The notes: a model not told the origin generated them from the sequence alone. Counted from the first letter of the stretch, positions 36,270 through 48,383 are shown. The stretch is 64,000 nt of DNA from Candidatus Bacteroides merdavium (GCA_019116805.1 DXAV01000083.1:1-64000), one strand, 5' to 3'. A program made the numbers and translations.

Positions 36270-37892
36270 TTATTCCACAAGCAAATCAGGATAAGTATAG
36301 AGGAGTAAAAGGTTAGGATAAACTACTCCCTCTGTATAACAGAGTTGGATGGAAAGTTGGAAATGACGGAAGAAATCGGCATGTGCCAAGAAAAAGGAGG
36401 GAAGCAAATCACGACAATACCTAGACTGAAACAACACTTCTCCCATATCTGCCGTTACCAAAGAATGATATGTAGGGGCCAATTTATCAGTTGTCAAGCC
36501 ATACAACGGAACAGCCTCAAGCATATCATTCCGCTCCAGCGATGCTATATATTCAATCAAGCCCTGTTCATCAGATGAAAATAACAAACGTCCCTGATAA
36601 AAACAGGCACAAGTAAAAGAAATCCCATCATTACAACCCGCCAAACGAGTTGTCAGTCGATGGTCCGGCAAATGAAAGAGCCGCAATCCAGATACACCTG
36701 TCGCTGCCGTAAAACTCTTGTAAAAAGAATAACGTCCCAGAGAAGCTGCATGCAATAGTTTGTGCAACTCCCATTGTGCATGAGTTACATCTTTCATCGG
36801 AATACTTAGTATTGTACGAACTTGTTTGTCCAACGAATCACCAGAAAGGAAGAAACAGGAAAGAACCTTAGAGCCAGCCTCCAACTGAAAATATTTAGCC
36901 AAAGCCTCATCAAAGGTTGCACTATCTGTAGTGACAGGTACACTATCTGACTTTATCTGTTGAAGTAAACACCCCATTTCAGTTTTTGTCGCCGAGAGAG
37001 CATAAACTTTATAAAAAAAAGTAGAGCTTGGTAATTCATCACCTAGAAATCCATTTAATGGAGGGGAAGTGAAGAAAGCCTGACAACAAGTGTCCGCAAC
37101 AACATCACCATTAACAAAACCCGCACAATATACACCTTCTTCAGCAAACTTCAGATTGAACGACAGCCAAAGAGACTTGTCCAAACCTGTCTCCATCAAA
37201 TAAGACGAAGGTTTCCAACGGGCATAAACCATCGCTTTGTTCTCCTCGCGTCGATCTCCACTGACAGAACGAAAGACATCGAGCCGAGCAAGAGACTTCT
37301 TCTGCTTCCATGTATCAATCACCCGTTCTATCAATCTCTTTTGGAAGCTAACAACCAGAAAGTCACGTTTTATCCAAACAGTCAAGAAACGACCGTCTGA
37401 AAGAGGATATATTTCAATAACTTGCCCTTTATAATCAAAGACTTTAAAAGAATAACCAGATACAGCATACCGACCAATGTATGATTCCAACAACTTCCGA
37501 TCATCAATACCCAACCGGCAATAAAGAACTTGATCATTCTTCAAGTCAGGATTATGGAAGCTGATAAGGATTTTATTCATTTCTCTACTCAAACCATGCG
37601 GTTCTTTTTCCATGAGAACACGAAAAAACTTCTTCACACAAGAAAAAAGATCGGAAGCATAAAGGAAATGGTTATCACGACTACATGCCATATCATCAAT
37701 CTGCTCAATCAGTTCTGCCACACGATCTGTCTCGAACACAGCCTCCACATCTTGAGGGATTAAAGTATAAAGATTGAAATCACGCCGCTCATCCATTGCA
37801 TCCAGACGCATAAAAGAATACACGGCAAAGCCCGTACATAGAAGTACGATGCAAACAATCAAACAGACTCGTATCAAATAATTAGGTTTCAT
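36270..37892 (-). CDS. Membrane-anchored hypothetical protein (DUF3352-like)
   Basis: N-terminal TM anchor 'YLIRVCLIVCIVLLCTGFAVYSF'; 'YTLIPQDVEAVFE' pattern. Confidence 0.6.
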   Translation of the reverse strand: MKPNYLIRVCLIVCIVLLCTGFAVYSFMRLDAMDERRDFNLYTLIPQDVEAVFETDRVAELIEQIDDMACSRDNHFLYASDLFSCVKKFFRVLMEKEPHGLSREMNKILISFHNPDLKNDQVLYCRLGIDDRKLLESYIGRYAVSGYSFKVFDYKGQVIEIYPLSDGRFLTVWIKRDFLVVSFQKRLIERVIDTWKQKKSLARLDVFRSVSGDRREENKAMVYARWKPSSYLMETGLDKSLWLSFNLKFAEEGVYCAGFVNGDVVADTCCQAFFTSPPLNGFLGDELPSSTFFYKVYALSATKTEMGCLLQQIKSDSVPVTTDSATFDEALAKYFQLEAGSKVLSCFFLSGDSLDKQVRTILSIPMKDVTHAQWELHKLLHAASLGRYSFYKSFTAATGVSGLRLFHLPDHRLTTRLAGCNDGISFTCACFYQGRLLFSSDEQGLIEYIASLERNDMLEAVPLYGLTTDKLAPTYHSLVTADMGEVLFQSRYCRDLLPSFFLAHADFFRHFQLSIQLCYTEGVVYPNLLLLYTYPDLLVE

Positions 37893-38022
37893 GGCTTTCC
37901 GTGAATTTGTTTTGCAAAAATAAACATTTTTGCAAATAAAGCAAAATAACGCCAAAAAAAATAAAAGAAACGAGCAAATTATCTGTATATCGTCGTAACA
38001 GACCTTTGTAAGATTAACATAT

Positions 38023-38790
38023 TTAAAATTCAATCTCTAACCCATCATAGGCAAACTGAATATGTGGAGGCATCTGTTTACATATTTCAGCATGCAACCC
38101 CGCATGATGTCCCATATGAATAAAGTATGTCTCTCGAGCTGCAATGCGGCGAGCTGCTTCCAATGCTTCAGAGATAGATTGATGTGAGCCATGAGGTGTA
38201 GAACGCAAAGCATTCATCACAAGCACATCAATTCCTTGGAGCAAACGAAACGACTCATCAGACATTGTCAACATATCCGTCACATACCCCAAACGTCTCC
38301 CAATACGAAAACCAAGAATAGGCAGACGCCCATGCAGCACCTCCAAAGGTAACACTTCCGTTGCGCCGATAAAAAACGGAATACCAGCTTCCACCTCGTG
38401 AAGTGAAATACGGGGGACACCAGGATATTTATGTTCAACAAAGCAATAAGGCATACGCATACGCAGATGTTGAGCTGTATAATTATCTGAGAAAACTGGA
38501 ACTTCGGCAAATCGGCAAAAAGGACGCAAATCATCCAATCCACCCACATGGTCATAATGTTCGTGAGTAATAAGTACACCGTCTATGGGACCAAACCAGG
38601 AGGAACGTAACATCTGCTCTCTAAAGTCAGGTCCACAATCTATCAAAAGAGTAACACCATCATCGGTGTGCAACAGGGCTGACGTACGCAAACGGTTGTC
38701 TCGAAAATCAGTCGATGTACATACAGGACAAGTGCATCCCACTTCGGGCACACCAGTAGAAGTTCCGGTTCCTAAAAATCTCAATTTCAC
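38023..38790 (-). CDS. MBL-fold metallo-hydrolase (PhnP-like)
   Basis: 'FLGTGTSTGVPEVGCTCPVC', 'LITHEHYDHVGGLDDLR'. Confidence 0.92.
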   Translation of the reverse strand: MKLRFLGTGTSTGVPEVGCTCPVCTSTDFRDNRLRTSALLHTDDGVTLLIDCGPDFREQMLRSSWFGPIDGVLITHEHYDHVGGLDDLRPFCRFAEVPVFSDNYTAQHLRMRMPYCFVEHKYPGVPRISLHEVEAGIPFFIGATEVLPLEVLHGRLPILGFRIGRRLGYVTDMLTMSDESFRLLQGIDVLVMNALRSTPHGSHQSISEALEAARRIAARETYFIHMGHHAGLHAEICKQMPPHIQFAYDGLEIEF

Positions 38791-38813
38791 AATTTCTGTT
38801 TTTTTATTCTCAT

Positions 38814-39815
38814 TCAGATGAAGTTCACTTCCGGCTCAATAACAAGACCAAAGCACTCGGACACAGCTTCTTGCACAGCATGAGCTAAGGCCACAATGTC
38901 TGCCCCCTCAGCTCTACCCAAATTAACCAATACCAAAGCCTGCTTGTCATGAACGGCAGCACGTCCCAATATTCTCCCTTTCCAACCTGCCTGTTCTATC
39001 AACCACCCGGCAGGTACCTTCACATAATCTGTATCTACACCGTAACAAGGCATAGAAGGGAATTGAACACACAATTGTTCATACAATGTCCTAGGTATAA
39101 CAGGATTCTTAAAGAAACTACCTGCATTACCCAACCTAGTAGGATCAGGCAATTTTTTACGGCGAATATCCACTATAACCTGGCGAACACAAGCCAAATT
39201 CACTTCACCGTAACGCAACAACTCCTCACGCACATTCCCATAGTCGAGTCTAAAATAAGGATGTTTGTACAAGCGAAAATTAACATAAAGAATAAAGACT
39301 GATTTCATAGAAGGACGTTTAAAGATACTGTCCCTATATGAATAACCACATTCCGACGCTTTATAGACTCGCTTTACACCATAAATATCCATCGTTTCTA
39401 CAGAGTCTATCAAGTCGCAAACCTCCACTCCGTATGCACCGATATTCTGCACAGCTGCAGCCCCCACTTCTCCAGGTATAAGCGACAAATTTTCGGTTCC
39501 ATACCAACCATTCTCCACACAACGTTGCACGAAATCATCCCAAAGCACTCCACTACCCACACGCACTTCTACCCAGTTACGATTCTCGTAAATAACCTCT
39601 ATTGTCCTAAGTGCTGAATGAAGAAACGTCCAATCATAACGTTTCTTCGTAAAAAGTAGATTACTTCCACGACCTATACAAAAAAAAGGACGAGACAAAA
39701 ATACCCCCTCGTTTACCATACATTTCAGCTCCCTCTCGGAAGCGAACTCCCGAAAGTCAAGCGTTTCCGCTTCAATGCCAAACGTATTGTGTGGCAATAA
39801 TGAATAATATTCCAT
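38814..39815 (-). CDS. murB: UDP-N-acetylmuramate dehydrogenase
   Basis: 'NTFGIEAE', '[22 protein letters not shown]', '[12 protein letters not shown]'. Confidence 0.95.
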   Translation of the reverse strand: MEYYSLLPHNTFGIEAETLDFREFASERELKCMVNEGVFLSRPFFCIGRGSNLLFTKKRYDWTFLHSALRTIEVIYENRNWVEVRVGSGVLWDDFVQRCVENGWYGTENLSLIPGEVGAAAVQNIGAYGVEVCDLIDSVETMDIYGVKRVYKASECGYSYRDSIFKRPSMKSVFILYVNFRLYKHPYFRLDYGNVREELLRYGEVNLACVRQVIVDIRRKKLPDPTRLGNAGSFFKNPVIPRTLYEQLCVQFPSMPCYGVDTDYVKVPAGWLIEQAGWKGRILGRAAVHDKQALVLVNLGRAEGADIVALAHAVQEAVSECFGLVIEPEVNFI

Positions 39816-39829
39816 AATGCGTAAACTTG

Positions 39830-40693
39830 TCAGATACCCGTGTCCTCGTACTTATACAATTCCCATTCGCGTCCCTTCTTCCTAAAATAGAAAATATTCG
39901 AGTAACCATTACTTATTCCGTTTACCTTCAATATTTTGGTTGAAGAGCCATCTTCATTTCTTTGTCCGTAATTGATATTAGAGAGTTTGTTAACAGGAAG
40001 AGCTGGCCTAAACACATACCACTGATCCACATCGAGTGTTGTTTCCAAAATAGAAAATTCGTCATCGGGATCGACCGTCACAAATTGTAAAGGCTGACAA
40101 ATATGCTCCCTCTGATAAAGGCTGTCTACTGCGAAACGAGTATAAAAAGTAACAAAACTAGAATTCTCATTTTCCGTTTCTTCTTCCATCTTCCGGAGGT
40201 TGATAGCTTCAAGCATCCACATACCTTTACTTCGTTCAAAATAGTAACGCTTCACCATTCGTGTTTTAAGGAAGATCCACTCAACTTGAACAGATGACAA
40301 TGCCGTATCACCGACCAAATCCATGTCATCCTCGCTATCGAAAAGTAAAGTATAACACGTTTGATCAGCAAAAAGGGGATCGTGTTTCCAATACTTCTTT
40401 TCTATTTTCAACGGAGTATCAACATTGTAATAAGGCAAGGGAAAAATCGTTCGCTGCCGTTGGAACAAAGTGTCTGTGGCATAATTAAAAATAAAGTCAT
40501 CAAACAGCTCATCCGCACCTATCGGCTTAGGAGTATCATCCTTTACCTGATCCGACTCCTGCGAATGCATATCTGCAGCACCAACCGAATCGACCATAGC
40601 GGTTATTGCACTGAAAGTATCGATGTTTGCCTTTGGATTCTTACAAGAGAGCAATAAGGCAAACACCGATAAACCCCATAACAAATTTCTCAT
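39830..40693 (-). CDS. DUF4348-like lipoprotein
   Basis: Lipobox LLSC; '[23 protein letters not shown]'. Confidence 0.75.
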   Translation of the reverse strand: MRNLLWGLSVFALLLSCKNPKANIDTFSAITAMVDSVGAADMHSQESDQVKDDTPKPIGADELFDDFIFNYATDTLFQRQRTIFPLPYYNVDTPLKIEKKYWKHDPLFADQTCYTLLFDSEDDMDLVGDTALSSVQVEWIFLKTRMVKRYYFERSKGMWMLEAINLRKMEEETENENSSFVTFYTRFAVDSLYQREHICQPLQFVTVDPDDEFSILETTLDVDQWYVFRPALPVNKLSNINYGQRNEDGSSTKILKVNGISNGYSNIFYFRKKGREWELYKYEDTGI

Positions 40694-40713
40694 ATCCAAC
40701 GGACGAGCAACAA

Positions 40714-41670
40714 TCATTTATTCAATTTAGCCTTCAACTTTTCCAACATGTCCACGGTCATGGACTCAAGATCATACTGAGGTTTCCAATCCCATTCTTC
40801 ACGGGCACAACTATCATCCATACAATCGGGCCAGCTGTCAGCAATGCTTTGCTTCAAGGGATCTACCTCATAGATCATCTCAAAATTGGGCACATGCTTC
40901 TTGATAGCAGCATAAATGGTTTCAGGAGCAAAACTCATAGAAGCAATATTAAACGCATTACGATGTTTCAATCTAGCAGGATCAGCTTCCATCAACGTAA
41001 TAGCAGCATTCAATGCGTCAGGCATATACATCATATCCATCAACGTTCCTTCCTTTAACGGGCAAACGAATTTTTCGCCTTTCACTGCTGCATAATAAAT
41101 ATCCACGGCATAATCCGTTGTTCCACCACCCGGAGGAGTCACATTCGAAATGATACCTGGAAAACGTACCGCACGCGTATCAACCCCATATTTAGTATGA
41201 TAATAGTCACTTAACAATTCTGTAGTAACCTTGCTGACACCATACATTGTGCGCGGACGCTGGATGGTATCTTGTGGAGTCATTACATGTGGGGTATCTT
41301 GCCCGAACGAACCAATAGAACTCGGAGTAAATACTGCACATCCATGCACACGAGCCACTTCCAAAACATTCCACAAACCGTCTATACCGATTTTCCAAGC
41401 CAAACGAGGTTTGCTTTCGGCCACTACGGAAAGCAATGCAGCCAAGTTGTAGATTGTATCAATATTATATGCCTTAACAGCCGACTCTATGGCATCGAAA
41501 TCCGTCACATCTGCCAATACAGAAGGACCCGTTTCCTTCAAATCACCCTTAGGCTCGGCCCCCTTAATGTATCCGGCAACAACATGTTCGTTACCATAAC
41601 GTTTACGCAACTCCATCGTAAGTTCCGATCCTATCTGACCGGTAGCTCCAATTACCAAAATATTTTTCAT
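40714..41670 (-). CDS. NAD-dependent epimerase-like L-threonine 3-dehydrogenase
   Basis: 'MKNILVIGATGQIGSEL', YxxxK 'YGVSKVTTE'; divergent to kbl. Confidence 0.88.
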   Translation of the reverse strand: MKNILVIGATGQIGSELTMELRKRYGNEHVVAGYIKGAEPKGDLKETGPSVLADVTDFDAIESAVKAYNIDTIYNLAALLSVVAESKPRLAWKIGIDGLWNVLEVARVHGCAVFTPSSIGSFGQDTPHVMTPQDTIQRPRTMYGVSKVTTELLSDYYHTKYGVDTRAVRFPGIISNVTPPGGGTTDYAVDIYYAAVKGEKFVCPLKEGTLMDMMYMPDALNAAITLMEADPARLKHRNAFNIASMSFAPETIYAAIKKHVPNFEMIYEVDPLKQSIADSWPDCMDDSCAREEWDWKPQYDLESMTVDMLEKLKAKLNK

Positions 41671-41831
41671 TTCGAACAAAATAAAGTTAGAGAATTCTTT
41701 TTTCTAAAAGGTATGCAAAGATAACGACTTTTTTTTCAAAATTCTATCATTACGATATTGTTTATTTCGAGAAAAATGATGTCCTTTGCATTGTGTGTAA
41801 CTATTTGTAAAAAACCTAAAACTACAACGTT

Positions 41832-43019
41832 ATGTATGGTAAAATGAAAGAGTTTCTCAGCCAGACACTTGCTGAGATAAAAGAAGCCGGTCTCTATAAG
41901 GAAGAACGCCTGATTGAAAGCGCACAACAAGCCGCTATCACTGTAAAAAAGCAAGAAGTACTAAACTTCTGTGCCAATAACTATTTGGGACTATCCAATC
42001 ATCCACGCCTGATTGAAGCAGCCAAAAAAATGATGGACGACCGCGGATATGGTATGTCATCCGTTCGTTTCATTTGTGGAACTCAAGATATCCACAAAGA
42101 ACTTGAAGCTGCCATTTCAGATTACTTTCACACGGAAGATACTATCCTATATGCAGCTTGTTTCGATGCCAACGGTGGCGTATTCGAACCCTTATTTACC
42201 GAAGAAGATGCCATCATCTCCGATTCACTGAACCACGCTTCTATTATTGATGGCGTACGTCTTTGTAAAGCGAAACGTTATCGTTACGCTAATGCTGATA
42301 TGAATGATCTAGAACGTTGCCTACAAGAAGCCCAAGCACAGCGTTTCCGTATCATTGTAACAGACGGTGTTTTCTCTATGGACGGAAACGTAGCCCCTAT
42401 GGACAAAATTTGCGATTTAGCAGAAAAATATGACGCGCTGGTTATGGTAGATGAGTCACACTCAGCAGGAGTAGTCGGTCCCACAGGGCATGGTGTTAGT
42501 GAATTATACGACACATATGGACGCGTAGACATTTATACAGGCACATTGGGCAAAGCCTTTGGTGGTGCTATGGGTGGATTTACAACCGGGCGTAAGGAAA
42601 TTATCGACTTATTACGCCAACGTAGTCGCCCATACCTTTTCTCCAATTCTGTCGCTCCCGCAGTTATCGGAGCAAGCATTGAAGTATTCAAAATGCTGAA
42701 AGAGAGCAACGAACTGCATGACAAACTAATAGAAAATGTTAATTACTTCCGCGACAAGATGACAGCCGCAGGATTCGATATCAAGCCTACCCAAAGCGCC
42801 ATCTGTGCAGTTATGCTCTACGATGCCAAATTATCTCAAGTATATGCTGCCCGGATGCAGGAAGAAGGTATATATGTCACCGGTTTCTATTACCCTGTTG
42901 TTCCAAAAGGTCAAGCACGTATCCGTGTACAAATTTCTGCCGGACACGAAAAAGCACATTTAGATAAATGTATTGCTGCCTTTATTAAAGTAGGCAAGGA
43001 ATTGGGAATATTGAAATAA
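41832..43019 (+). CDS. kbl: Glycine C-acetyltransferase (2-amino-3-ketobutyrate CoA ligase)
   Basis: 'FCANNYLGLSNHPRL', 'DESHSAGVVGPTGHGV', 'GTLGKAFGGAMGG'. Confidence 0.95.
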   Translation: MYGKMKEFLSQTLAEIKEAGLYKEERLIESAQQAAITVKKQEVLNFCANNYLGLSNHPRLIEAAKKMMDDRGYGMSSVRFICGTQDIHKELEAAISDYFHTEDTILYAACFDANGGVFEPLFTEEDAIISDSLNHASIIDGVRLCKAKRYRYANADMNDLERCLQEAQAQRFRIIVTDGVFSMDGNVAPMDKICDLAEKYDALVMVDESHSAGVVGPTGHGVSELYDTYGRVDIYTGTLGKAFGGAMGGFTTGRKEIIDLLRQRSRPYLFSNSVAPAVIGASIEVFKMLKESNELHDKLIENVNYFRDKMTAAGFDIKPTQSAICAVMLYDAKLSQVYAARMQEEGIYVTGFYYPVVPKGQARIRVQISAGHEKAHLDKCIAAFIKVGKELGILK

Positions 43020-43040
43020 AATTCTTCTACCATTAAAAAC

Positions 43041-43081
43041 AATCGGCCCGAAGCCTGACACCAGTCATCTTCGGGCCGATT
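43041..43081. terminator. Bidirectional terminator between kbl and ferritin
   Basis: AATCGGCCCGAAG...CTTCGGGCCGATT. Confidence 0.75.
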
Positions 43082-43103
43082 TATTTGAATCAGCTATAAC
43101 TTC

Positions 43104-43586
43104 TTACTGACGTTCTCCTAATTTAGAATCCACAAAATATAAATTTGCACTGCCCGCTCTTCTGAGCATCTCCACGATACTTGATGCCGTAGCCTCTTCT
43201 TCCACTTGTTCGCGAACAAAGCCCCACAAGAAATCTTGACTAGCCTTATCTCTTTCAGCAGCAGCAACATCTACCAAGTCATCAATCATCTTTGATACGC
43301 GGCATTCATGTTTATACACCTGCTCAAAAACTTCGAGTGGCGTACCAAAATCATTGGGTACAACATCTATTTTATCCACCTTTGCAGACCCACCACGCTT
43401 GATAATGTAAGACGCCATTTCGAAAGCATGTTCATGCTCCTCAAAAGACTGCTTCTTTAACCAGTTAGCCATACCATTATAACCTTCTTTCTCCATAAAG
43501 AAAGACATTGCTAAATACAGATTGGCAGACCACATTTCAGCTGTAATCTGTTCATTAATTGCATTTTGTAATTTTTCCGAAATCAT
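43104..43586 (-). CDS. ftnA: Ferritin
   Basis: 'LQNAINEQITAEMWSANLYLAMSFFMEKEGYNGMANWLKKQSFEEHEHAFEMASYI'. Confidence 0.95.
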   Translation of the reverse strand: MISEKLQNAINEQITAEMWSANLYLAMSFFMEKEGYNGMANWLKKQSFEEHEHAFEMASYIIKRGGSAKVDKIDVVPNDFGTPLEVFEQVYKHECRVSKMIDDLVDVAAAERDKASQDFLWGFVREQVEEEATASSIVEMLRRAGSANLYFVDSKLGERQ

Positions 43587-43707
43587 ATCAGTTCGCTTTT
43601 TAAATTTGTAAACGTTACAAATATAGCAAGATGTATCCAACCTTGTTCTAACTATAACATTTTTTAAACTAGATCCAATACCCCAAAAGCCTTTATTAAA
43701 AATGACC

Positions 43708-44868
43708 TCATACAAATTCGTCTGACAGATAACCTTGAGGCAATGTACGACAGTTGTATTGTGACGCCATAATCTCCCCATAGGCACCAGCTGAACGCAA
43801 TGCCAAGAAATCGCCACGCTTCACCCGGTTAAGATCAACGACTTTTCCAAACACATCAGAAGATTCACAAACAGGACCTACAACATCATACGTTTCCACA
43901 GGAGCTTCTGATGATATATTCTCTATTTTGTGATAAGCTTGATATAAAGCCGGACGTATCAAATCTGTCATACCTGCATCCAAAATCGCAAACTGTTTAT
44001 TCGTCCCCTGCTTAACATAGAGGACACGAGAAATGAGCGAACCACATTGCCCTACCACAGAACGCCCTAACTCAAAATGCAATTTTTGGTAAGCACGAAG
44101 CTTCAGATGACTTGCATATGTTTTAAAATAGGAAGCAAAATCAGGAACAGATTGACGATTCGGATGATTATAATCTATACCAAGTCCGCCACCGACATTA
44201 ATATGTTCAATACGGATACAATGCGCGTCCAATTTCTCTTGCAACTCATTAATACGATTGCATAACGCTATAAAGTCCCCCATATCCAATATTTGAGAAC
44301 CAATGTGAAAATGCAGTCCTACAAACTTGACATTCTGCATTCCGGCTGCAATATCAATCACACGCTCCATATCCTGCATACTGATACCAAACTTATTTTC
44401 AGCAAGACCGGTCGTGATATTGGCATGAGTATGTGCACCCACATCCGGATTGATACGGAAAGCAATATTGGCCACTTTTCCTTTGGCAGCAGCCAGCTCA
44501 TTGATAACTTCCAGCTCAGGAACAGACTCTACATTGAAACAAAAGATATTGTAGTCCAATCCCACATTGATTTCCCAGTCGGCTTTTCCAACACCAGCAA
44601 ACACGATCTTACTTGCCGGAAAACCTGCCTTGACAGCAGCCTGAATTTCACCACCACTCACACAATCGGCCCCCAGACCACTTTCACGAATAATGGTCAA
44701 TACTTTCGGATTGGCATTTGCCTTCACGGCATAATGCACCACAAAATTCTCATAACGTGCCACTTCTGCACGAATACAATCCAACGTATTGCGCAACACC
44801 TCTGTATCATAATAATAAAAAGGTGTGCGCAATGAGCTGAATTTTTCTATAGGAAAATGTCCTTTCAT
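43708..44868 (-). CDS. lysA: Diaminopimelate decarboxylase
   Basis: 'TPFYYYDTEVL', 'VHYAVKANANPKVL', 'VGGGLGIDY', 'DAGMTDLIRPALY'. Confidence 0.95.
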   Translation of the reverse strand: MKGHFPIEKFSSLRTPFYYYDTEVLRNTLDCIRAEVARYENFVVHYAVKANANPKVLTIIRESGLGADCVSGGEIQAAVKAGFPASKIVFAGVGKADWEINVGLDYNIFCFNVESVPELEVINELAAAKGKVANIAFRINPDVGAHTHANITTGLAENKFGISMQDMERVIDIAAGMQNVKFVGLHFHIGSQILDMGDFIALCNRINELQEKLDAHCIRIEHINVGGGLGIDYNHPNRQSVPDFASYFKTYASHLKLRAYQKLHFELGRSVVGQCGSLISRVLYVKQGTNKQFAILDAGMTDLIRPALYQAYHKIENISSEAPVETYDVVGPVCESSDVFGKVVDLNRVKRGDFLALRSAGAYGEIMASQYNCRTLPQGYLSDEFV

Positions 44869-44887
44869 ATCTCGTCGCAACTTTCTT

Positions 44888-46207
44888 TTAGTTTTCGCCA
44901 AATAAAGCGGCACTCAAGGACTGCAATGCACGTTTCTTATCTTCTTCACGTATCAAGAAGGAGATATTATAATTACTTCCACCGAATGAAATCATACGCA
45001 CTGGAATGTCACGCATAGCATCCAAAGCCTTGGCCTCGAAACCCACGTTTTCCCACTCCAAATCACCTACTACACAGATAATACACATGTTACGATCCAC
45101 TGTCACCGTACCATATTTCTTCAAGTCGTCCAAAATTTCATTCAAGTGCTTCACATTGTCGATGGAAACAGAAACGCCTACTTCAGACGTACAAATCATG
45201 TCAATAGAAGTTTGATAGCTTTCAAAGATCTCAAAAACTTTACGTAAGAAACCATAAGCCAACAACATACGGCTCGACTTGATTTTGATAGCCGTGATAT
45301 TATCCTTAGCAGCCACAGCCTTGATTTTTCCCTTCTCAGTATCGTTCGAAATCAATGTACCAGGAGCCGACGGATCCATCGTATTCAACAGGCGTACAGG
45401 TATATTGGCATATTTTGCAGGCTGAATGCAGGTTGGATGCAAAATCTTGGCACCAAAGTAAGCCAATTCTGCAGCTTCCTCAAACTGCAATTGACGTACA
45501 GGAGACGTTTTGTCCACCACACGTGGATCATTATTATGCATGCCGTCAATATCCGTCCATATCTGAATTTCATCCGCATTGATAGCAGCACCTACCAATG
45601 AGGCAGTATAATCGCTTCCGCCACGTTGCAAATTATCTATTTCGCCATAAGCATTGCGACAAATAAAACCTTGGGTTATATAGATATCAGCATCGGGATG
45701 CAATTCGAGTTGAGCCTGCAACTTTTCACGAATGTAAACGGGATCTGGTTCGGCATTCTTGTCTGTACGCATGTATTCCAATGCCGGCAGCAACACCGAC
45801 TTCACGCCACATTCCTGCAAATAATAGTTCATCATACCTGTTGAAATCAGTTCACCTTGCGCCAGCACAACTTTTTCTTCAAACAAAGTAAACAAGTCTT
45901 TCGTATAGGAACGGATATAGTCGAAATGAGATCTCACCAGTTCCAGACATTTCTGTTTATATTCATCAGTCGAATAGAGTTCGTCAATATGACGACGATA
46001 TTTGCTTTCCAGTTGGTTAATAATCTCATTGGCTCCTTCCGGATTTTTCTTATATAGATAGTCCGAAATCTCGACCAATGTATTTGTCGTACCTGACATG
46101 GCCGACAAAACAACGATCTTACGCTCCCCATCGGTAATCAATTTGGCCACTTCCTTCATCCGCTGAGCCGAACCTACCGAAGTACCTCCAAACTTTAATA
46201 CTTTCAT
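44888..46207 (-). CDS. lysC: Aspartate kinase
   Basis: 'MKVLKFGGTSVGSAQRMKEVAKLI', 'RGGSDYTASLVGAAI'. Confidence 0.95.
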   Translation of the reverse strand: MKVLKFGGTSVGSAQRMKEVAKLITDGERKIVVLSAMSGTTNTLVEISDYLYKKNPEGANEIINQLESKYRRHIDELYSTDEYKQKCLELVRSHFDYIRSYTKDLFTLFEEKVVLAQGELISTGMMNYYLQECGVKSVLLPALEYMRTDKNAEPDPVYIREKLQAQLELHPDADIYITQGFICRNAYGEIDNLQRGGSDYTASLVGAAINADEIQIWTDIDGMHNNDPRVVDKTSPVRQLQFEEAAELAYFGAKILHPTCIQPAKYANIPVRLLNTMDPSAPGTLISNDTEKGKIKAVAAKDNITAIKIKSSRMLLAYGFLRKVFEIFESYQTSIDMICTSEVGVSVSIDNVKHLNEILDDLKKYGTVTVDRNMCIICVVGDLEWENVGFEAKALDAMRDIPVRMISFGGSNYNISFLIREEDKKRALQSLSAALFGEN

Positions 46208-46251
46208 TTTTCCTTCTTATTAAGTTATTAAACCTATATATTATTTTTTAT

Positions 46252-46929
46252 TTATTCTTCCGAGACTTTCCACAACCTATGTCCTTCACAACGATACACC
46301 GTACCTGGGAATTCATTGAGCAATTGCAAGTTATGTGTAGTCATCACTACCAGTGCTCCTTTTTCACTAATCTGATGGAGCAATGTGACAATCGCCCTGC
46401 CTGTTTCCACATCCAGATTACCAGTCGGTTCGTCCGCCAGAATAATACGGGGAGAATTCAACATGGCACGCGCAATGACAATACGCTGCTGTTCTCCTCC
46501 CGACAATTCGTTGGGCAGCTTATATCCTTTATTGTTCATCCCCACCAACTGCAACACTTCCTCAATACGATCCTTCCGTTCCCCACGATGTTTCCATCCC
46601 GTGGCACGGAGCACGAAATCCAGATTGTCATACACCGAACGGTCTGTCAACAACTGAAAATCCTGAAAGACAATACCCAGCTTCCTGCGCAGCTGCGGAA
46701 TATGCTTACGCTTGATACGCTTCATGTCGTATTCCAGTACTTCCGCATGTCCGGCCGCTACTTCCAGCTCGCCATAAAAAGTCTTCAACAAAGAAGTCTT
46801 TCCGGAACCCACTTTCCCTATCAGATAGACAAACTCGCCTGAACAGAACTCCAGATTGACCTCTTCCAGCACACACAATTCCTGCTGGTGTATCTCGACA
46901 TCCCTATATTTTATCAGCGGTTCTCCCAT
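46252..46929 (-). CDS. ftsE: FtsE-like ABC ATPase
   Basis: Walker A '[12 protein letters not shown]', '[32 protein letters not shown]'. Confidence 0.88.
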   Translation of the reverse strand: MGEPLIKYRDVEIHQQELCVLEEVNLEFCSGEFVYLIGKVGSGKTSLLKTFYGELEVAAGHAEVLEYDMKRIKRKHIPQLRRKLGIVFQDFQLLTDRSVYDNLDFVLRATGWKHRGERKDRIEEVLQLVGMNNKGYKLPNELSGGEQQRIVIARAMLNSPRIILADEPTGNLDVETGRAIVTLLHQISEKGALVVMTTHNLQLLNEFPGTVYRCEGHRLWKVSEE

Positions 46930-46934
46930 TTTTC

Positions 46935-47552
46935 TCAATGTTTCTTCCAACCCGCGCCATGACGCTCTTTCAATTCGCGCGCAATGTCTTCGATACTATA
47001 GCCTTTTGAGGTCAATAAAACAATGAGATGATACAACAAATCGGCACTTTCATAAATCAAGCGATCATCCGTACCGTTACATGCTTCAATCACGGTTTCC
47101 ACAGCTTCTTCACCGACCTTCTGCGCCATCTTGTTCACGCCCGAGCGAAACAAGCTGGTGGTATAAGACCCTTCGGGCATCTCGCGATGACGCACGTTGA
47201 TGAAGTCCTGCAGTTCCTTCAGGAACATCACCGGCTGTTCGTTCTTCTCACCCCAGCAGGTATCAGTGCCTGTATGGCATACCGGCCCGGCCGGATGCAC
47301 CTGAATGAGCAATGTGTCCCGATCGCAATCTTCCTTGACGGACACCACATGCAGAAAGTTCCCACTTTCTTCACCTTTTGTCCACAAGCGGTTGCGCGTA
47401 CGGCTGAAAAATGTGACCTTACCCGTCTCCATCGTTTTGTCAAACGCCTCACGATTCATGAACCCCAACATCAGCACCTTAGCCGTGTCTGCATCCTGTA
47501 TGATAGCCGGAACAAGTCCATTCATTTTATCAAAATCTATGCTCATATTCAT
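46935..47552 (-). CDS. hisIE: Bifunctional phosphoribosyl-AMP cyclohydrolase/phosphoribosyl-ATP pyrophosphatase
   Basis: 'GLVPAIIQDADTAKVLMLGFMNREAF', 'KVGEEAVETVIEA'. Confidence 0.96.
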   Translation of the reverse strand: MNMSIDFDKMNGLVPAIIQDADTAKVLMLGFMNREAFDKTMETGKVTFFSRTRNRLWTKGEESGNFLHVVSVKEDCDRDTLLIQVHPAGPVCHTGTDTCWGEKNEQPVMFLKELQDFINVRHREMPEGSYTTSLFRSGVNKMAQKVGEEAVETVIEACNGTDDRLIYESADLLYHLIVLLTSKGYSIEDIARELKERHGAGWKKH

Positions 47553-47591
47553 CTTTATGAAATATAATCCATTACTTTATAATCCTATTCT

Positions 47592-48383
47592 TTATATTCT
47601 TACGGGTACACCCTGGCCGCAAAGATACGATTTTAAATCGGGAATTTTAATTTCTCCGAAGTGAAAAACGCTGGCAGCCAGCGCAGCATCTGCTTTTCCC
47701 AACAAAAAAGCATCGCGAAAGTGTTCTTTTGTCCCCGCTCCACCTGAAGCTATGACAGGAATGGAAAGATTGTCGGAAAGAACGGCCAATGCCTCGTTGG
47801 CATACCCTGTTTTTACGCCGTCGTGATCCATACTTGTAAACAAGACCTCACCGGCGCCACGCTCCTGAGCTTCCTTTGTCCATGCAAACAATTCTTTTCC
47901 AGTTTCAACTCGCCCCCCGTTCAGATAGCATTGCCATCCATCCGCCGTTTGCTTGGCATCTACCGCCAGTACACATACCTGAGAGCCGAAATGCCTGGCT
48001 ATTTCATCTATCAGTTCCGGCTTACGAATGGCAGCGGAATTGACAGACACTTTATCTGCTCCTGCCTCCAGCAATCGGGCTACGTCACTCAGCTCATGGA
48101 TACCCCCACCCACTGTAAATGGGATACTGATATTCTCCGCAATGCGACGAACCAGCTCCGTAAAGGTCTTTCTTCCTTCAAAGCTAGCTGTAATGTCAAG
48201 AAACACCAATTCGTCAGCACCCTGTTCACTATAGGTACGCGCCAGCTCCACCGGGTCACCCGCATGGCGCAGGTTTACAAAATTGGTTCCTTTCACAGTC
48301 TGCCCATCCTTAATGTCAAGGCAGGGAATAATTCTTTTGGCTAACACAACTTCTAATCTGTTATCGTTTATCAATCCATTCAA
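47592..48383 (-). CDS. hisF: Imidazole glycerol phosphate synthase subunit HisF
   Basis: '[19 protein letters not shown]', 'PFTVGGGI'. Confidence 0.97.
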   Translation of the reverse strand: MNGLINDNRLEVVLAKRIIPCLDIKDGQTVKGTNFVNLRHAGDPVELARTYSEQGADELVFLDITASFEGRKTFTELVRRIAENISIPFTVGGGIHELSDVARLLEAGADKVSVNSAAIRKPELIDEIARHFGSQVCVLAVDAKQTADGWQCYLNGGRVETGKELFAWTKEAQERGAGEVLFTSMDHDGVKTGYANEALAVLSDNLSIPVIASGGAGTKEHFRDAFLLGKADAALAASVFHFGEIKIPDLKSYLCGQGVPVRI